64,000 nucleotides of DNA. Origin: Rhodovulum sp. P5 (GTDB taxonomy: Bacteria; Pseudomonadota; Alphaproteobacteria; Rhodobacterales; Rhodobacteraceae). Below are positions 17,821-25,262 of this stretch, one piece after another. The stretch's first letter is position 1. The number at the start of each line of letters is the position of its first letter. Position numbers and translations under genes: made by a program. The stretch covers positions 1,571,501 through 1,635,500 of the forward strand of contig NZ_CP015039.1 of assembly GCF_002079305.1 (NCBI RefSeq). Direction: 5' to 3'. A model generated the notes under the pieces. The model was not told the DNA's origin, made no database searches, and worked only from the letters and a program-made list of their open reading frames with translations.

Positions 17821-18006
17821 ATGGCAGCCCGTAGGGTTTTGCCGGAAGTGTTCAGTTTCAATGGCTTAGATTTGCTAACCTATGAAAATCTGGGCATTGA
17901 AAACAAAAGGCAATTTGTCCGGGCTGCTAACCGCTTTTGTGGGTGGGCTGAAATCTGCACCACCCTTCAAGGGCTGGATTGCTCACCGATCTGCCCGGCT
18001 GAATAG
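17821..18006 (+). CDS. Possible 61-aa ORF spanning attL
   Basis: An open frame starting with the ATG that overlaps attL, preceded by AAGGAA 5 nt upstream. The product (MAARRVLPEVFSFNGLDLL..., ending CSPICPAE) resembles no family I know. Its base composition is lower in GC than the host genes. The frame also runs open leftward into host DNA, so it may be chance. The rest of the 17,691-18,155 gap shows no other gene. Confidence 0.25.
   Translation: MAARRVLPEVFSFNGLDLLTYENLGIENKRQFVRAANRFCGWAEICTTLQGLDCSPICPAE
17822..17836. repeat. Left attachment site (attL)
   Basis: TGGCAGCCCGTAGGG, identical to the tRNA-Glu 3' end at 35546-35560. The AAG three bases further left also matches after one mismatch. 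This is the tRNA remnant left by integration. Confidence 0.85.
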
Positions 18007-18155
18007 TAAAGGGGCGAAGCTGCGCCAACAGCATCGCCCCTGATTACTTGATGGGAACTGCAACGAAACCCAGCAACGGATTGAACCCTTAGGGAAGCCC
18101 CCGAGGATCGGCTTCAGGATCGCCGATTCGCGTGGAGAACGCAAGAGGAACGGCA

Positions 18156-18662
18156 ATGATGACCTACCTACATTCACAAACCGCGAAAGCCGAACTGACC
18201 GCTGCCCTTGAGAAAGACAAGGCGGCTCAGCAAGTGCAAGATCAATCCCCGCTCAAGACCAAGAAGGACATTCGGGGCTTCTGGGCACAGTTCCCGAAGA
18301 CCCGTGACCTTTTCGGGGAGATCATGAACAAGTGGCGGAAGTCGGGATCACGCCGTCCCGGCCATGAAGGCTTCTGGGCCGCGTGGCCATATCGGGATTG
18401 GAGCGCAGCCACCGGGCTGCCCATCGCCACCTTGAAGCGGCACCTGAACACCCTTGAAGAAAACGGGCTGATTGAGCGCACCCTTGGGCGGCATGGGGGC
18501 AGCCGGGTGCTGACTTTCATCCGCCCCACGCCCCTCGCGCTTTACCTGAGCGACGTGAAGGCGGGTGACTGGCAGCGGCTGGGAATACCTCTCCAAACTG
18601 ACTTCGCGGACACCCTTCCCCCGAGTGTTCTGGAGGCAAATCCTGAACTTCTAGAGGGCTGA
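18156..18662 (+). CDS. Winged-helix DNA-binding protein, possible replication initiator of the island
   Basis: A 168-aa protein. The ATG at 18156 follows an AGAGGAA site; a GTG at 18132 is an alternative. Residues about 55-125 look like a winged helix (FWAAWPYRDWSAATGLPIATLKRHLNTLEENGLIERTLGRHGGSRVLTFI), in which SAATGLPIATLKRHLNTLEENGLI is the helix-turn-helix. The N-terminal part is charged. The first recognisable gene after attL, it is followed by a 12-bp tandem repeat, an AT-rich stretch and hairpins, the layout of a Rep gene and its origin. A role as initiator or as repressor is inferred; no replication-protein catalytic motif is visible. Confidence 0.55.
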   Translation: MMTYLHSQTAKAELTAALEKDKAAQQVQDQSPLKTKKDIRGFWAQFPKTRDLFGEIMNKWRKSGSRRPGHEGFWAAWPYRDWSAATGLPIATLKRHLNTLEENGLIERTLGRHGGSRVLTFIRPTPLALYLSDVKAGDWQRLGIPLQTDFADTLPPSVLEANPELLEG

Positions 18663-18723
18663 AATAGCGCGTAGCGTCGGGGCAAATCTGCGTCGTGGGT
18701 CGGCGCAATATTGCACCCATAGT

Positions 18724-18768
18724 GAGCTAGTCCATGAGCTAGTCTGTGAGCTAGTCTGTGAGCTAGTC
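18724..18768. repeat. 12-bp tandem direct repeat (iteron-like)
   Basis: Four head-to-tail copies of GAGCTAGTCTGT: the first has CCAT at its end, the second and third are identical, the fourth is cut to 9 bases. A run of AT-rich sequence (18,769-18,820) follows. The CTAG core makes this unlikely to be chance. It is a candidate origin or operator for the winged-helix protein encoded just upstream. Confidence 0.6.
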
Positions 18769-18808
18769 GATTACACAGTAATATTCACTTCGTTCATATT
18801 CCTATCCA

Positions 18809-18895
18809 ACTCCTTTTTACCAAAAGGAGTAATCCTCTTCAGCAAACGCATCCGCGTTTGCGCTGGCTTCGCCTCCCTTCGGGTGACTTCGGGAG
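18809..18895. other. Cluster of three hairpins beside the tandem repeat
   Basis: ACTCCTTTT (18809-18817) pairs with AAAAGGAGT (18822-18830). GCAAACGC (18842-18849) pairs with GCGTTTGC (18854-18861). CTCCC (18873-18877) pairs with GGGAG (18891-18895). Together with the tandem repeat they fill the 527-bp gap before the portal gene, in which I see no convincing ORF. They may be part of an origin or end transcription. Confidence 0.5.
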
Positions 18896-19300
18896 AAGAG
18901 AAAACAGATTTGACAGAATGACCCCGGAATACCCTCCACCCCCCATAGCCCCCCGCCTCCCGCGATCAGAAACCGGATGCAGGCAAGTTCACCCGATCCA
19001 ACACTTGGCACAACCTGTTGCGGGGTGGGTGAGAATTTACACCATGCGTTGACGAAACCTCTTGGCCCGCACCCCGGCTTCGGCTAGATTGTTTGCAGCT
19101 TTGTTGATCGGCGGTTTCGGCCCGCCTCTGGCATCAACGAGCGGGAGGCACCCGTAAGCATTTCTTCCATGCTTGCCGAGGTGCCCGCCGTGTGGCCTTT
19201 CACGAAACCCGAACCCAAGATCGACACCGCAGCCGCTGCCCCGGCTGAGGCCCGTTCCCTGTCCGATCCTGACGCTTGGCTCTTCGAGTATCCGTCTTGA

Positions 19301-20236
19301 TCAAGCAGTTTTGGGGGTCCAAACGCGGTCTGCTTTGACGAGTGCGTTTGCGGTTTCGATCAGCTTGCGCATGATCGCGACGATGGCGACTTTTGCGGGT
19401 TTGCCAGCCGCGCGCAGGGCGTCGTATTTTGCCTTCAGATCCGGGTTGTATCGCATTGCCACAAGCGCCGGCATGTAGAGGGCATCGCGCAAGGGTTTGC
19501 GTCCGCCGCAGATGAAGGACCTGCCCTTCCACTGCCCTGAATCGCGATTGTAGGGCACCACGCCCGCAAGGCTGCCCACCTGGCGGCGGTCCAGCGTCCC
19601 GATCTCGGGCAGGTAGGTCACGATTGCGGCGCTGGCGACGCTTCCCAGACCGGGAATGGAGGTGACGATCTCGCGGCGCCGCGCGGTGGTTTTGTCGGCC
19701 TGGATCAGGGCATCGATTTCCCGGTCAAGCTCGGCAATGTGCTTTTCCACCAAGGCCAGACGCGCTTTCGTCTGGCGCTTCAACACTGTGTTCGTTTGCA
19801 CATATGCGCGGTTTTTCAAGCGCGTGCGGTCCTTGATCAGGGCCGTGCGCGCAACCTGCAGGTCTTTGAGAACACGTGTTGTTTTCGCAACCGGAGTGTC
19901 CGGTTCCAGCTCCAGGGCCACCCCCATGCGGGCCAGGCCTTGCGCATCCAACGCATCGGTCTTGGCCCGTGTGCCACAGGCCTCGGCGAACCGGCGCGCC
20001 TGCAGCGGGTTGACCTTTACCAGGGGAAGCCTGTCGCAAAACCGCTCTTCGAAAGCGCGATGATACGGGCCGGTGGGTTCGTACACCACACGGGCGATGG
20101 GCGCCTTGCCCAGCCATTCTTCAAACGCCCGAAATCCGCTGGTCGAGGTGTCAAAACGCGTCGCAGCGCCGCGTTCTGCGTCGAAAACATCCAGATGGGA
20201 TTTCGAAATGTCCACGCCGATGGTATGGTCTGTCAT
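19301..20236 (-). CDS. IS110-family transposase (DEDD recombinase)
   Basis: A 311-aa transposase. The N-terminal RuvC-like DEDD domain starts TIGVDISKSHLDVFD, with the second acidic residue in VVYEPTGPYH (E) and further acidic residues in TDALDAQGLARMG. The C-terminal Transposase_20 part has SIPGLGSVASAAIVTYLPEIG and the catalytic-serine region GVVPYNRDSGQWKGRSFICGGRKPLRDALYMPALVA. The ATG at 20236 is preceded by GGAG; a GTG 9 bp upstream is possible. It is full length for the family with no visible frameshift, so it may be active. Confidence 0.92.
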   Translation of the reverse strand: MTDHTIGVDISKSHLDVFDAERGAATRFDTSTSGFRAFEEWLGKAPIARVVYEPTGPYHRAFEERFCDRLPLVKVNPLQARRFAEACGTRAKTDALDAQGLARMGVALELEPDTPVAKTTRVLKDLQVARTALIKDRTRLKNRAYVQTNTVLKRQTKARLALVEKHIAELDREIDALIQADKTTARRREIVTSIPGLGSVASAAIVTYLPEIGTLDRRQVGSLAGVVPYNRDSGQWKGRSFICGGRKPLRDALYMPALVAMRYNPDLKAKYDALRAAGKPAKVAIVAIMRKLIETANALVKADRVWTPKTA

Positions 20237-20442
20237 CTTCTCCACGTCCTATGCTTGTCATGCGTGCAGCCACACGCGTATCCGTTCAGGCCCAGGGGGA
20301 AGACGGCGGTCGATCAAACTCGAGAACGGTCCTTCAAAAGACCCAGCACCTTACGATCCAACCGCCGCCACTGCACGCCATAAATGGCGTGGCGTGCAGT
20401 GGCCTCCAATCCTTCGGAAGCCTGCGGTTTTGATAAGACAAG
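20237..20442 (-). ncRNA. Candidate bridge RNA encoded in the IS110 leader
   Basis: This 206-nt non-coding leader has a 13-bp hairpin (20368-20380 with 20390-20402). A second stem (GGCGGT 20305-20310 with ACCGCC 20361-20366, plus GATC/GATC inside) encloses a loop containing TCGAG on the minus strand, which could pair with CTCGA at the right target junction. Downstream on the minus strand, ACGGATAC (20285-20278) is identical to the transposon's own end sequence at 19295-19288. GACAAG (20259-20254) is complementary to the other end, CTTGTC. Those are the expected left and right donor guides. The left target guide is not clear. Confidence 0.6.
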
Positions 20443-21561
20443 CTTTTCGGGGCCACCTCTGCCACCTCTGGCGTGACGGTGAGTGCCACCACCGCTTTGC
20501 GTGTCCCTGCCGTCTCTGCCGGGGTGAAGGCTATCGCCGAAGCCGTGGCGATCCTCCCCCTTCATGCCTACCGACGCCAAGCCGATGGCAGCCGGGAACG
20601 CACCGCAGTTGCTCCCGCCACCCTGCTGAACGGTGACGCCAACCCTTGGACCCGTGGCCCCCAGCTTCGGGAACTTCTGACCTCCGACGCCATCGCCTAT
20701 GGCAACGGCTTCGCCGTCATCGTGCGGGATGGCGAAGGCGCACCGCGTGAACTTCACCGCGTCCACCCTCAATCTGTTTCTGTGGACGTGGACCCGGTGA
20801 GCGGGGAACCCCGTTACCGCATCGGATCGCGCACCCTGAACTTCATGGACGTGCTGCACCTGCGTGCCCCGTGCCCCACCTCCACCGATGCCGTGACGGG
20901 CAAATCCCCGCTTCTGGAAGCCAAGGACGCCATCGGGCTGCTGATTACCCTCCAAGGCCACGCCTCCCGCCTCTTCGCCAACGGGGGCCGCCCCTCGGGC
21001 ATCCTGAGCTTCCCCCAGCGTCTTGGGGCCGAAGTGGCGAAGCGCATCAAGGTAAGCTGGCAGGCCGCGACCTCGGGCGGCAATTCCGGCGGCACTGCCG
21101 TGCTGGAAGAAGGCGGAAGCTTCACCCCGCTCAGCTTCAACAGCGTGGACAGCCAGTTCCTCGAAATCTGGGCACTGTCCATCACCGAGGTGGCCCGCGT
21201 CCTGCGTGTCCCGCCTGTGCTGCTGATGGATTACAGCCATCAGACTTGGGCCAATGCCGAGACGGGTGGGCAACAGTTCCTGACCTACTCCCTTTCGCCC
21301 TGGCTGGCCCGTTGGGAGGCAGAAGTCACCCTGAAACTGATCGCCCCTGAGGATCGCGCCAGCGTCTTTTTAGAGCACCTGACCGATGCCCTGTTGCGGG
21401 CTGACTTCGCCACCCGTGCCACCGCTTACGGGCAATATCGCAGCATGGGAGCGATGACCGCCAATGAGGTGCGGGCGGGCTGAACCTGCCCCCGCTGCCC
21501 GGCGGGGATGCCCTGCAGAACCCCTACACCACCAGCGCCACCACGACCGAGGGGACCGCCG

Positions 21562-21930
21562 ATGAGTGATCTTCCCGCCTTCCGTTTCTTCTTTGGCGAT
21601 GCCGAACGCAGCTTCCGCCTCACCCCTGAATTGGTGGGGGAGCTTGAACGCCTGACAAGCACCGGCATCGGCGGCTTCACGCGCCGCTTCTTCCAAGGGG
21701 ATTTCCGGCTTGCTGATCTTCACGCCGTCATCCGGCTGGGACTGATCGGCGGGGGCGAAGCACCGAAAGAAGCCGATGCCCTTGTTTCCGCATACGCCGT
21801 GCCCCGCCCCGTGATGGAAATCTTCCCTCTGGCCTTGGGCATTCTCGAAATCCTGATGTTTGGCACGGTGCAGGACACCGCCGGGGGAGCCGAAATCCCA
21901 ACCGTTGGGAATTCGGAGGAACCAGCGTGA
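21562..21930 (+). CDS. Gene-transfer-agent-family / tail-assembly-chaperone-like protein
   Basis: A 122-aa protein starting at the ATG that overlaps the lost portal stop (GATGAGTGA). The pattern FRFFFGDAERSFRLTPELVGELERLTSTGIGGFTRRFFQGDFRLADLHAVIRLGLIGGG is like the short GTA/phage tail chaperones (PF11836 type), which have a beta-hairpin and then helices. Its place between portal and protease genes is unusual for a tail chaperone. A second chaperone-like gene is at 24403. The C-terminal codons include a palindromic repeat also found at 32554. Confidence 0.5.
   Translation: MSDLPAFRFFFGDAERSFRLTPELVGELERLTSTGIGGFTRRFFQGDFRLADLHAVIRLGLIGGGEAPKEADALVSAYAVPRPVMEIFPLALGILEILMFGTVQDTAGGAEIPTVGNSEEPA
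21893..21913. repeat. Palindromic repeat, copy 1
   Basis: AAATCCCAAC, one base, GTTGGGAATT: near-perfect 10-bp arms. The same two arms recur at 32554-32574. This copy lies inside the coding end of the chaperone-like gene, encoding EIPTVGN. Its flanks extend the pairing further (CCGAA with TTCGG). Confidence 0.6.
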
Positions 21931-22172
21931 GCAAGGGACCGGGGAAAATCCAGCGGGCGATTGTCGCGCTCTTTGAAGCAGAACCTCACAGCCGCCTGAC
22001 AGTGCCTCAGATCGCAGCCCGCGCCTATCCGGGGGAGACCATCGGCAAGAGCGAAACCGAGGCTGTGCGCCGCTCTCTGCAAGGGATCGCCCCGCAAATT
22101 GGCCTGACCCGCTGCCGGATTGCCCGGCCTGATGGGCAAGGCTGGCACCACGTTTATGGGAGGGCCGCATAA
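21927..22172 (+). CDS. Small winged-helix-like protein
   Basis: An 81-aa basic protein, MSKGPGKIQRAIVALFEAEPHSRLTVPQIAARAYPGETIGKSETEAVRRSLQGIA..., with the pattern of a winged helix: helix 1 at IQRAIVALFEAE, turn at LTVPQIAARAYPG and recognition helix at KSETEAVRRSLQGI, ending in a short wing. Its start overlaps the previous stop by 4 nt (GTGAGCAAG: TGA at 21928-21930) and its TAA abuts the protease start. It is therefore embedded in the head operon. Similar small proteins accompany phage head genes; its role is unknown. Confidence 0.6.
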   Translation: MSKGPGKIQRAIVALFEAEPHSRLTVPQIAARAYPGETIGKSETEAVRRSLQGIAPQIGLTRCRIARPDGQGWHHVYGRAA

Positions 22173-22727
22173 GTGTTTGAACCGATGAACTTGCCTGCAA
22201 TCGAAACCCGCAAGGGCCACGGCACCGAAACCGCCGATGCCGAAGTGCGTTTCACCGCTCCCAGCGACACGGGGGAGCTTGAAGGGATCGCGGTGCGCTT
22301 CAACGTGGCTGACAGCTACCGCAGCGAGTTTGCCCCGCAGGCTTTCACCTCTGCCCGCACCCCCATCCCGATGCTTTGGAGCCATGACCCGGCGCAAGTC
22401 ATCGGATCATGGACCAGCATTGAAGCCCGTGCCGATGGGCTGGCCGTCAAGGGAAAGCTCAATCTGGCCGTGGCCAAGGCTCAGGAAGTGCGGGCGCTTC
22501 TGCAAGCCGGTGACGTGGCGGGGCTATCGGTGGGCTTCCGCACCCTGAAAGACGAACGCAGCGCCACGGGCACCCGCCGCATCACGCAAGCCGACCTCAA
22601 GGAAATTTCCATCGTGGCCTTTCCTTCGGTGCCCGGCTCCCAAGTCACCAGCACCCGCAGCACCGCCAATATCACCGCGCTGACCAAGGCCATTCGGGCC
22701 GCAACCACCTCCATCAAAGGGAACTGA
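22173..22727 (+). CDS. HK97-family prohead protease
   Basis: A 184-aa protein starting at GTG with GGGAGG 9-10 nt upstream. Typical features are ELEGIAVRFNVADSYRSEFAPQAF, the catalytic-His region PMLWSHDPAQVIGS and the Ser region AGDVAGLSVGFRTL, followed by LKEISIVAFPSVPGSQVTS. This serine protease cleaves the scaffold part of the capsid protein during head maturation. It sits directly before the capsid gene, as in HK97-like phages. Confidence 0.88.
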   Translation: MFEPMNLPAIETRKGHGTETADAEVRFTAPSDTGELEGIAVRFNVADSYRSEFAPQAFTSARTPIPMLWSHDPAQVIGSWTSIEARADGLAVKGKLNLAVAKAQEVRALLQAGDVAGLSVGFRTLKDERSATGTRRITQADLKEISIVAFPSVPGSQVTSTRSTANITALTKAIRAATTSIKGN

Positions 22728-22728
22728 C

Positions 22729-23880
22729 ATGAAAGACCTGATGACCCCGGCGCTTGAAACCCGCCAAGACCCCGAGAACACCACCGATCCTGTTGCCGAA
22801 GCCACCGAAGCCGTGACCGAGCTTCGCACGGCAGTGACGGAACACCAGACCCGGCAGACCACCGAAATGCGTGGCGTGACCGACCGTCTGGCGGCACTGG
22901 AAACCCGGATGAACCGCCCCGGCACAGGCACCGAGACCACCACCGAACCGGGGGCTGAACAGCGTGCTTTCGCCGCTTTCGTCCGCACCGGGGTGGAGCG
23001 GATGCAGGCGGAAGAAGTCCGCGCCCTGACCGTCTCTACCGACACGGCAGGCGGCTATCTGGCACCGGAACAGTTCCTTGCCGAACTGGACCGCAACCTT
23101 GTGGAGTTTTCCCCGATCCGGGCCGCTGCCCGCGTGGCCTCCACCTCTGCCGGTGAAATCCTGCTGCCGAAGCGCACCGCAGGCCCCACCGCCTCTTGGG
23201 TGGGTGAAGGCGGCACGGTGGGCGGCACCCAACCGACCTACGGGCAACAGAAGATCACGGTGCATGAGCTGGCCTGTTATGTGGACATCTCCAACCGCCT
23301 TCTGGAAGACAGCGCGTTCAACATGGATAGCGAACTTGCCTTCGATTTCGCCGAGGAATTTGGCCGGGCGGAAGGTTCCGCGTTTATCAACGGCACGGGC
23401 GATGCGAACAACCAGCCCAAGGGGCTGCTGACCGAAACCGGCATTGATGGCATCACTTCGGCAGGAGCCAGCATCGGCGTTGATGACCTGATTGACCTGT
23501 ATCATTCGCTTCCGGGTTTCTACGCATCGCGGGCCGTCTGGGCGATGAACCGCAGCACCATCGGGGAGGTGCGGAAGATCAAGACCATCTCGGGGGATTA
23601 CCTCTGGCGGGATGCTCTTGCAGAAGGCAACCCGCCGACCATCTTGGGCCGCCCTGTCATCGAGTTCCCGGACCTGCCCGACGCCGATGCAACCGAAATC
23701 CCGATCATCTTCGGCGATTTCGGCAGCGGCTTCCGCATCTTCGACCGGGTGAACCTTTCGGTGCTGCGCGACCCCTACAGCGTCCAGACCTCGGGGCTTG
23801 TCCGCTTCCATGCACGCCGCCGCGTTGGCGGGGGCATGACCAAGGCCGAAGCCTTCAAATTCCTCACTATGGCCGCCTGA
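22729..23880 (+). CDS. HK97-family major capsid protein
   Basis: A 383-aa capsid precursor. The first about 100 residues form a helical, acidic delta-domain (TEAVTELRTAVTEHQTRQTTEMRGVTDRLAALETRM) that acts as scaffold and is probably cut near residue 100 by the protease. The HK97 fold follows: STDTAGGYLAPEQFLAELDRNLVEFSPIRAAARVAST, GEGGTVGGTQPTYGQQKITVHELACYVDISNRLLEDSAFN and GTGDANNQPKGLL. Length and order are normal, so this gene looks intact. Confidence 0.93.
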   Translation: MKDLMTPALETRQDPENTTDPVAEATEAVTELRTAVTEHQTRQTTEMRGVTDRLAALETRMNRPGTGTETTTEPGAEQRAFAAFVRTGVERMQAEEVRALTVSTDTAGGYLAPEQFLAELDRNLVEFSPIRAAARVASTSAGEILLPKRTAGPTASWVGEGGTVGGTQPTYGQQKITVHELACYVDISNRLLEDSAFNMDSELAFDFAEEFGRAEGSAFINGTGDANNQPKGLLTETGIDGITSAGASIGVDDLIDLYHSLPGFYASRAVWAMNRSTIGEVRKIKTISGDYLWRDALAEGNPPTILGRPVIEFPDLPDADATEIPIIFGDFGSGFRIFDRVNLSVLRDPYSVQTSGLVRFHARRRVGGGMTKAEAFKFLTMAA

Positions 23881-23910
23881 TCCGGCGTTCTGACCTGAAA
23901 GGAAACAGAC

Positions 23911-24390
23911 ATGACCATCAACAGCACCGCCGGGGCCAAGGTGTATATCGGCCCTGCATCCGAAGCCACCACCCTGACCGAATTTGAGGCGATCACCACC
24001 GCCGATACCTGGGTGGAAATCGGCGAAGTGGAAGACCTCGGGGAATGGGGTGCCGAGGGCACCGAAATCACCTTCAAGAACCTCGGGGACAAATACACCC
24101 GCCGCCGGAAAGGCACCATCGACAGCGGCAGCGTTGCGCTTGTCTGTGCCCGCGATCCTCTGGACGTTGGCCAAATCGCCGCACGGGCGGCAGCGGAAGA
24201 ACAGTATTCTTACGCCTTCCGCGTGGTTCTGGAAGACCAGCCCAGCGATGCAGGCACCCCGACCACCTTCTATTTCGTGGCCGTGGTGCTCAGCGCCAAG
24301 AACAGCTTCGGCACCGCCGATGACCTGACCAAGACCACCTTCACCCTCGGAATTGACGGTGCGGTGATCGAAGTTCCGGCAGCCGCGTAA
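23911..24390 (+). CDS. Phage major tail (tube) protein
   Basis: A 159-aa protein with the pattern of lambda-like tail tube subunits: a start of MTINSTAGAKVYIGPAS, the stretch VEIGEVEDLGEWGAEGTEITFKNLGDKYTRRRKGTIDSGSVALVCARDPLDVGQ and a beta-rich end TTFTLGIDGAVIEVPAAA. It lies 30 bp after the capsid gene and just before a tail-chaperone-like gene. This shows that the island descends from a long-tailed (siphovirus-like) phage. Confidence 0.8.
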   Translation: MTINSTAGAKVYIGPASEATTLTEFEAITTADTWVEIGEVEDLGEWGAEGTEITFKNLGDKYTRRRKGTIDSGSVALVCARDPLDVGQIAARAAAEEQYSYAFRVVLEDQPSDAGTPTTFYFVAVVLSAKNSFGTADDLTKTTFTLGIDGAVIEVPAAA

Positions 24391-24402
24391 GGGGTGGCCG
24401 GG

Positions 24403-24963
24403 ATGCGCGTAGGCGAGGAATTTGCGGTGTTCCTCTCGGGCGAAGTGCTCTCCCTTCGTCCGAGCCTGCGTTGCGCCATGAAGCTGGCGGATCGCCCCGG
24501 CGGTTTCCCCCAGCTTATCCGTGACCTGCAAGACGGCAGCCTTACCGCCATCTGTGACCTGATCGCCGATCACGCCTCTATCCCGCTGCTGCCGAACCGA
24601 GTGTTTGACAGCGGCATTGATGCCTTCCGTGCCCCGCTGATGGCCTATGTGCTGGCCTGTGCTGGGATCGACATGGAAACGGAAGACACTCCCCACCAGG
24701 GCAAGAGCCTGAGCTTTCCCGAGCATCTGGCACAGCTTTATCGCTATGGCACCGGCTGGCTGGGGTGGACCCCGGAAGAAACGCTGGACGCCACCCCAGC
24801 CGAAATCATCGAAGCCGTGAAAGGCCGTGCCGAGATGATGCGGGTGATCTTCGGCGGCAAGGAACCGGGGGAAGAACCTGCCCCGCCTGCCGACCTGGGC
24901 CAGAAGTTTCGGGCCATGTTTGGCGGCTTCGGCACCACCAAGATTGAAAGGGGCACGGAATGA
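24403..24963 (+). CDS. Phage tail assembly chaperone-like protein
   Basis: A 186-aa protein. The ATG at 24403 follows AAGGGG at 8 nt; a GTG at 24394 is an alternative. The first half (GEEFAVFLSGEVLSLRPSLRCAMKLADRPGGFPQLIRDLQDGSLTAICDLIADH) matches the short tail-chaperone pattern. The second half (LYRYGTGWLGWTPEETLDATPAEIIEAVKGRAEMMRVIFGG) resembles the extension in GTA and siphovirus chaperones, which guide the tape measure. No slippery frameshift site was sought in detail. It overlaps the next gene by 4 nt. Confidence 0.65.
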   Translation: MRVGEEFAVFLSGEVLSLRPSLRCAMKLADRPGGFPQLIRDLQDGSLTAICDLIADHASIPLLPNRVFDSGIDAFRAPLMAYVLACAGIDMETEDTPHQGKSLSFPEHLAQLYRYGTGWLGWTPEETLDATPAEIIEAVKGRAEMMRVIFGGKEPGEEPAPPADLGQKFRAMFGGFGTTKIERGTE

Positions 24964-25262
24964 ACGTCTGGGGCAACATCATCCGCGACCTGATGAAGGA
25001 ACAGCGCGTCTCCCAACGCGCCTTGGCCGAAACCTCTGGCGTCAATCGCACTGCCCTTCGCGCCTTGCTGGCCGGTGGAACCTGCGAAATCGGCAAGGTG
25101 CAAAAGATGCTGGCGGTGCTGGGATACAAGCTGGACATCATCCCCATTGAAGACTTCGAGCCGCACAAGCCCAATCCCCGCGTGGCCCGACGGAACCGCG
25201 ACAAATACCGGGGCATCAAACCCAATCCGGCATGGCTGGGGGAACAGGTGGAGGATGCCTGA
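24960..25262 (+). CDS. Helix-turn-helix (XRE-like) protein
   Basis: A 100-aa protein with a Cro/CI-type helix-turn-helix at about residues 8-60 (IRDLMKEQRVSQRALAETSGVNRTALRALLAGGTCEIGKVQKMLAVLGYKLDII). A basic, proline-rich tail follows (PHKPNPRVARRNRDKYRGIKPNPAWLG). It is embedded in the structural operon, overlapping both neighbours (ATGA at its start, one shared base at its end). It is therefore unlikely to be the main phage repressor and may tune late expression. Confidence 0.75.
   Translation: MNVWGNIIRDLMKEQRVSQRALAETSGVNRTALRALLAGGTCEIGKVQKMLAVLGYKLDIIPIEDFEPHKPNPRVARRNRDKYRGIKPNPAWLGEQVEDA

Larger units (their letters stand above)
19289..20442 (-). mobile_element. IS110-family insertion sequence (1,154 bp), bridge-RNA type
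   Basis: The borders follow from rejoining the portal frame (GAG at 19286-19288 with CTT at 20443). Read on the minus strand, the left flank ends CGAAAAG-CT and the right flank is CT-CGAAGAG, so a CT dinucleotide occurs at both junctions with no longer target duplication and no terminal inverted repeats, as in IS110 recombination. The element has one transposase gene, a 206-nt leader upstream of it and only 12 nt after its stop. A long leader is the IS110-group layout, as opposed to IS1111. Confidence 0.87.
19190..21569 (+). pseudogene. HK97-type phage portal protein, split by IS110 and frameshifted
   Basis: The 5' part (19190-19288) starts at GTG with GAGGTG upstream and encodes VWPFTKPEPKIDTAAAAP...SDPDAWLFE. 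After the IS the frame resumes at 20443 with LFGATSATSGVTVSATTALRVPAVSAGVKAIAEAVA, the usual HK97 portal N-terminus. The joined frame ends at TGA 21481-21483 after NEVRAG. In the -1 frame it continues as LNLPPLPGGDALQNPY... to a TGA at 21567-21569 that overlaps the next gene's ATG. That tail is the normal portal C-terminus, so a frameshift lies near 21478. The portal forms the DNA entry ring of the head. With two lesions this copy is probably inactive, although removal of the IS would restore the main frame. Confidence 0.85.

Noticed and set aside
17691..17821. Remnant of the IS or a second integrase left of attL
   Set aside because: The stretch between the LysR stop and attL has no recognisable coding or repeat content.
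18724..18768. CRISPR array
   Set aside because: Repeats are 12 bp with no spacers and no cas genes nearby.
21470..21490. Programmed ribosomal frameshift at the portal end
   Set aside because: No slippery heptamer is present, and portal genes are not known to use one; a mutation or sequencing error is simpler.
24960..25262. Main CI-type repressor of the island
   Set aside because: The XRE-like gene is buried in the late operon with overlaps on both sides and has no divergent promoter or operator.
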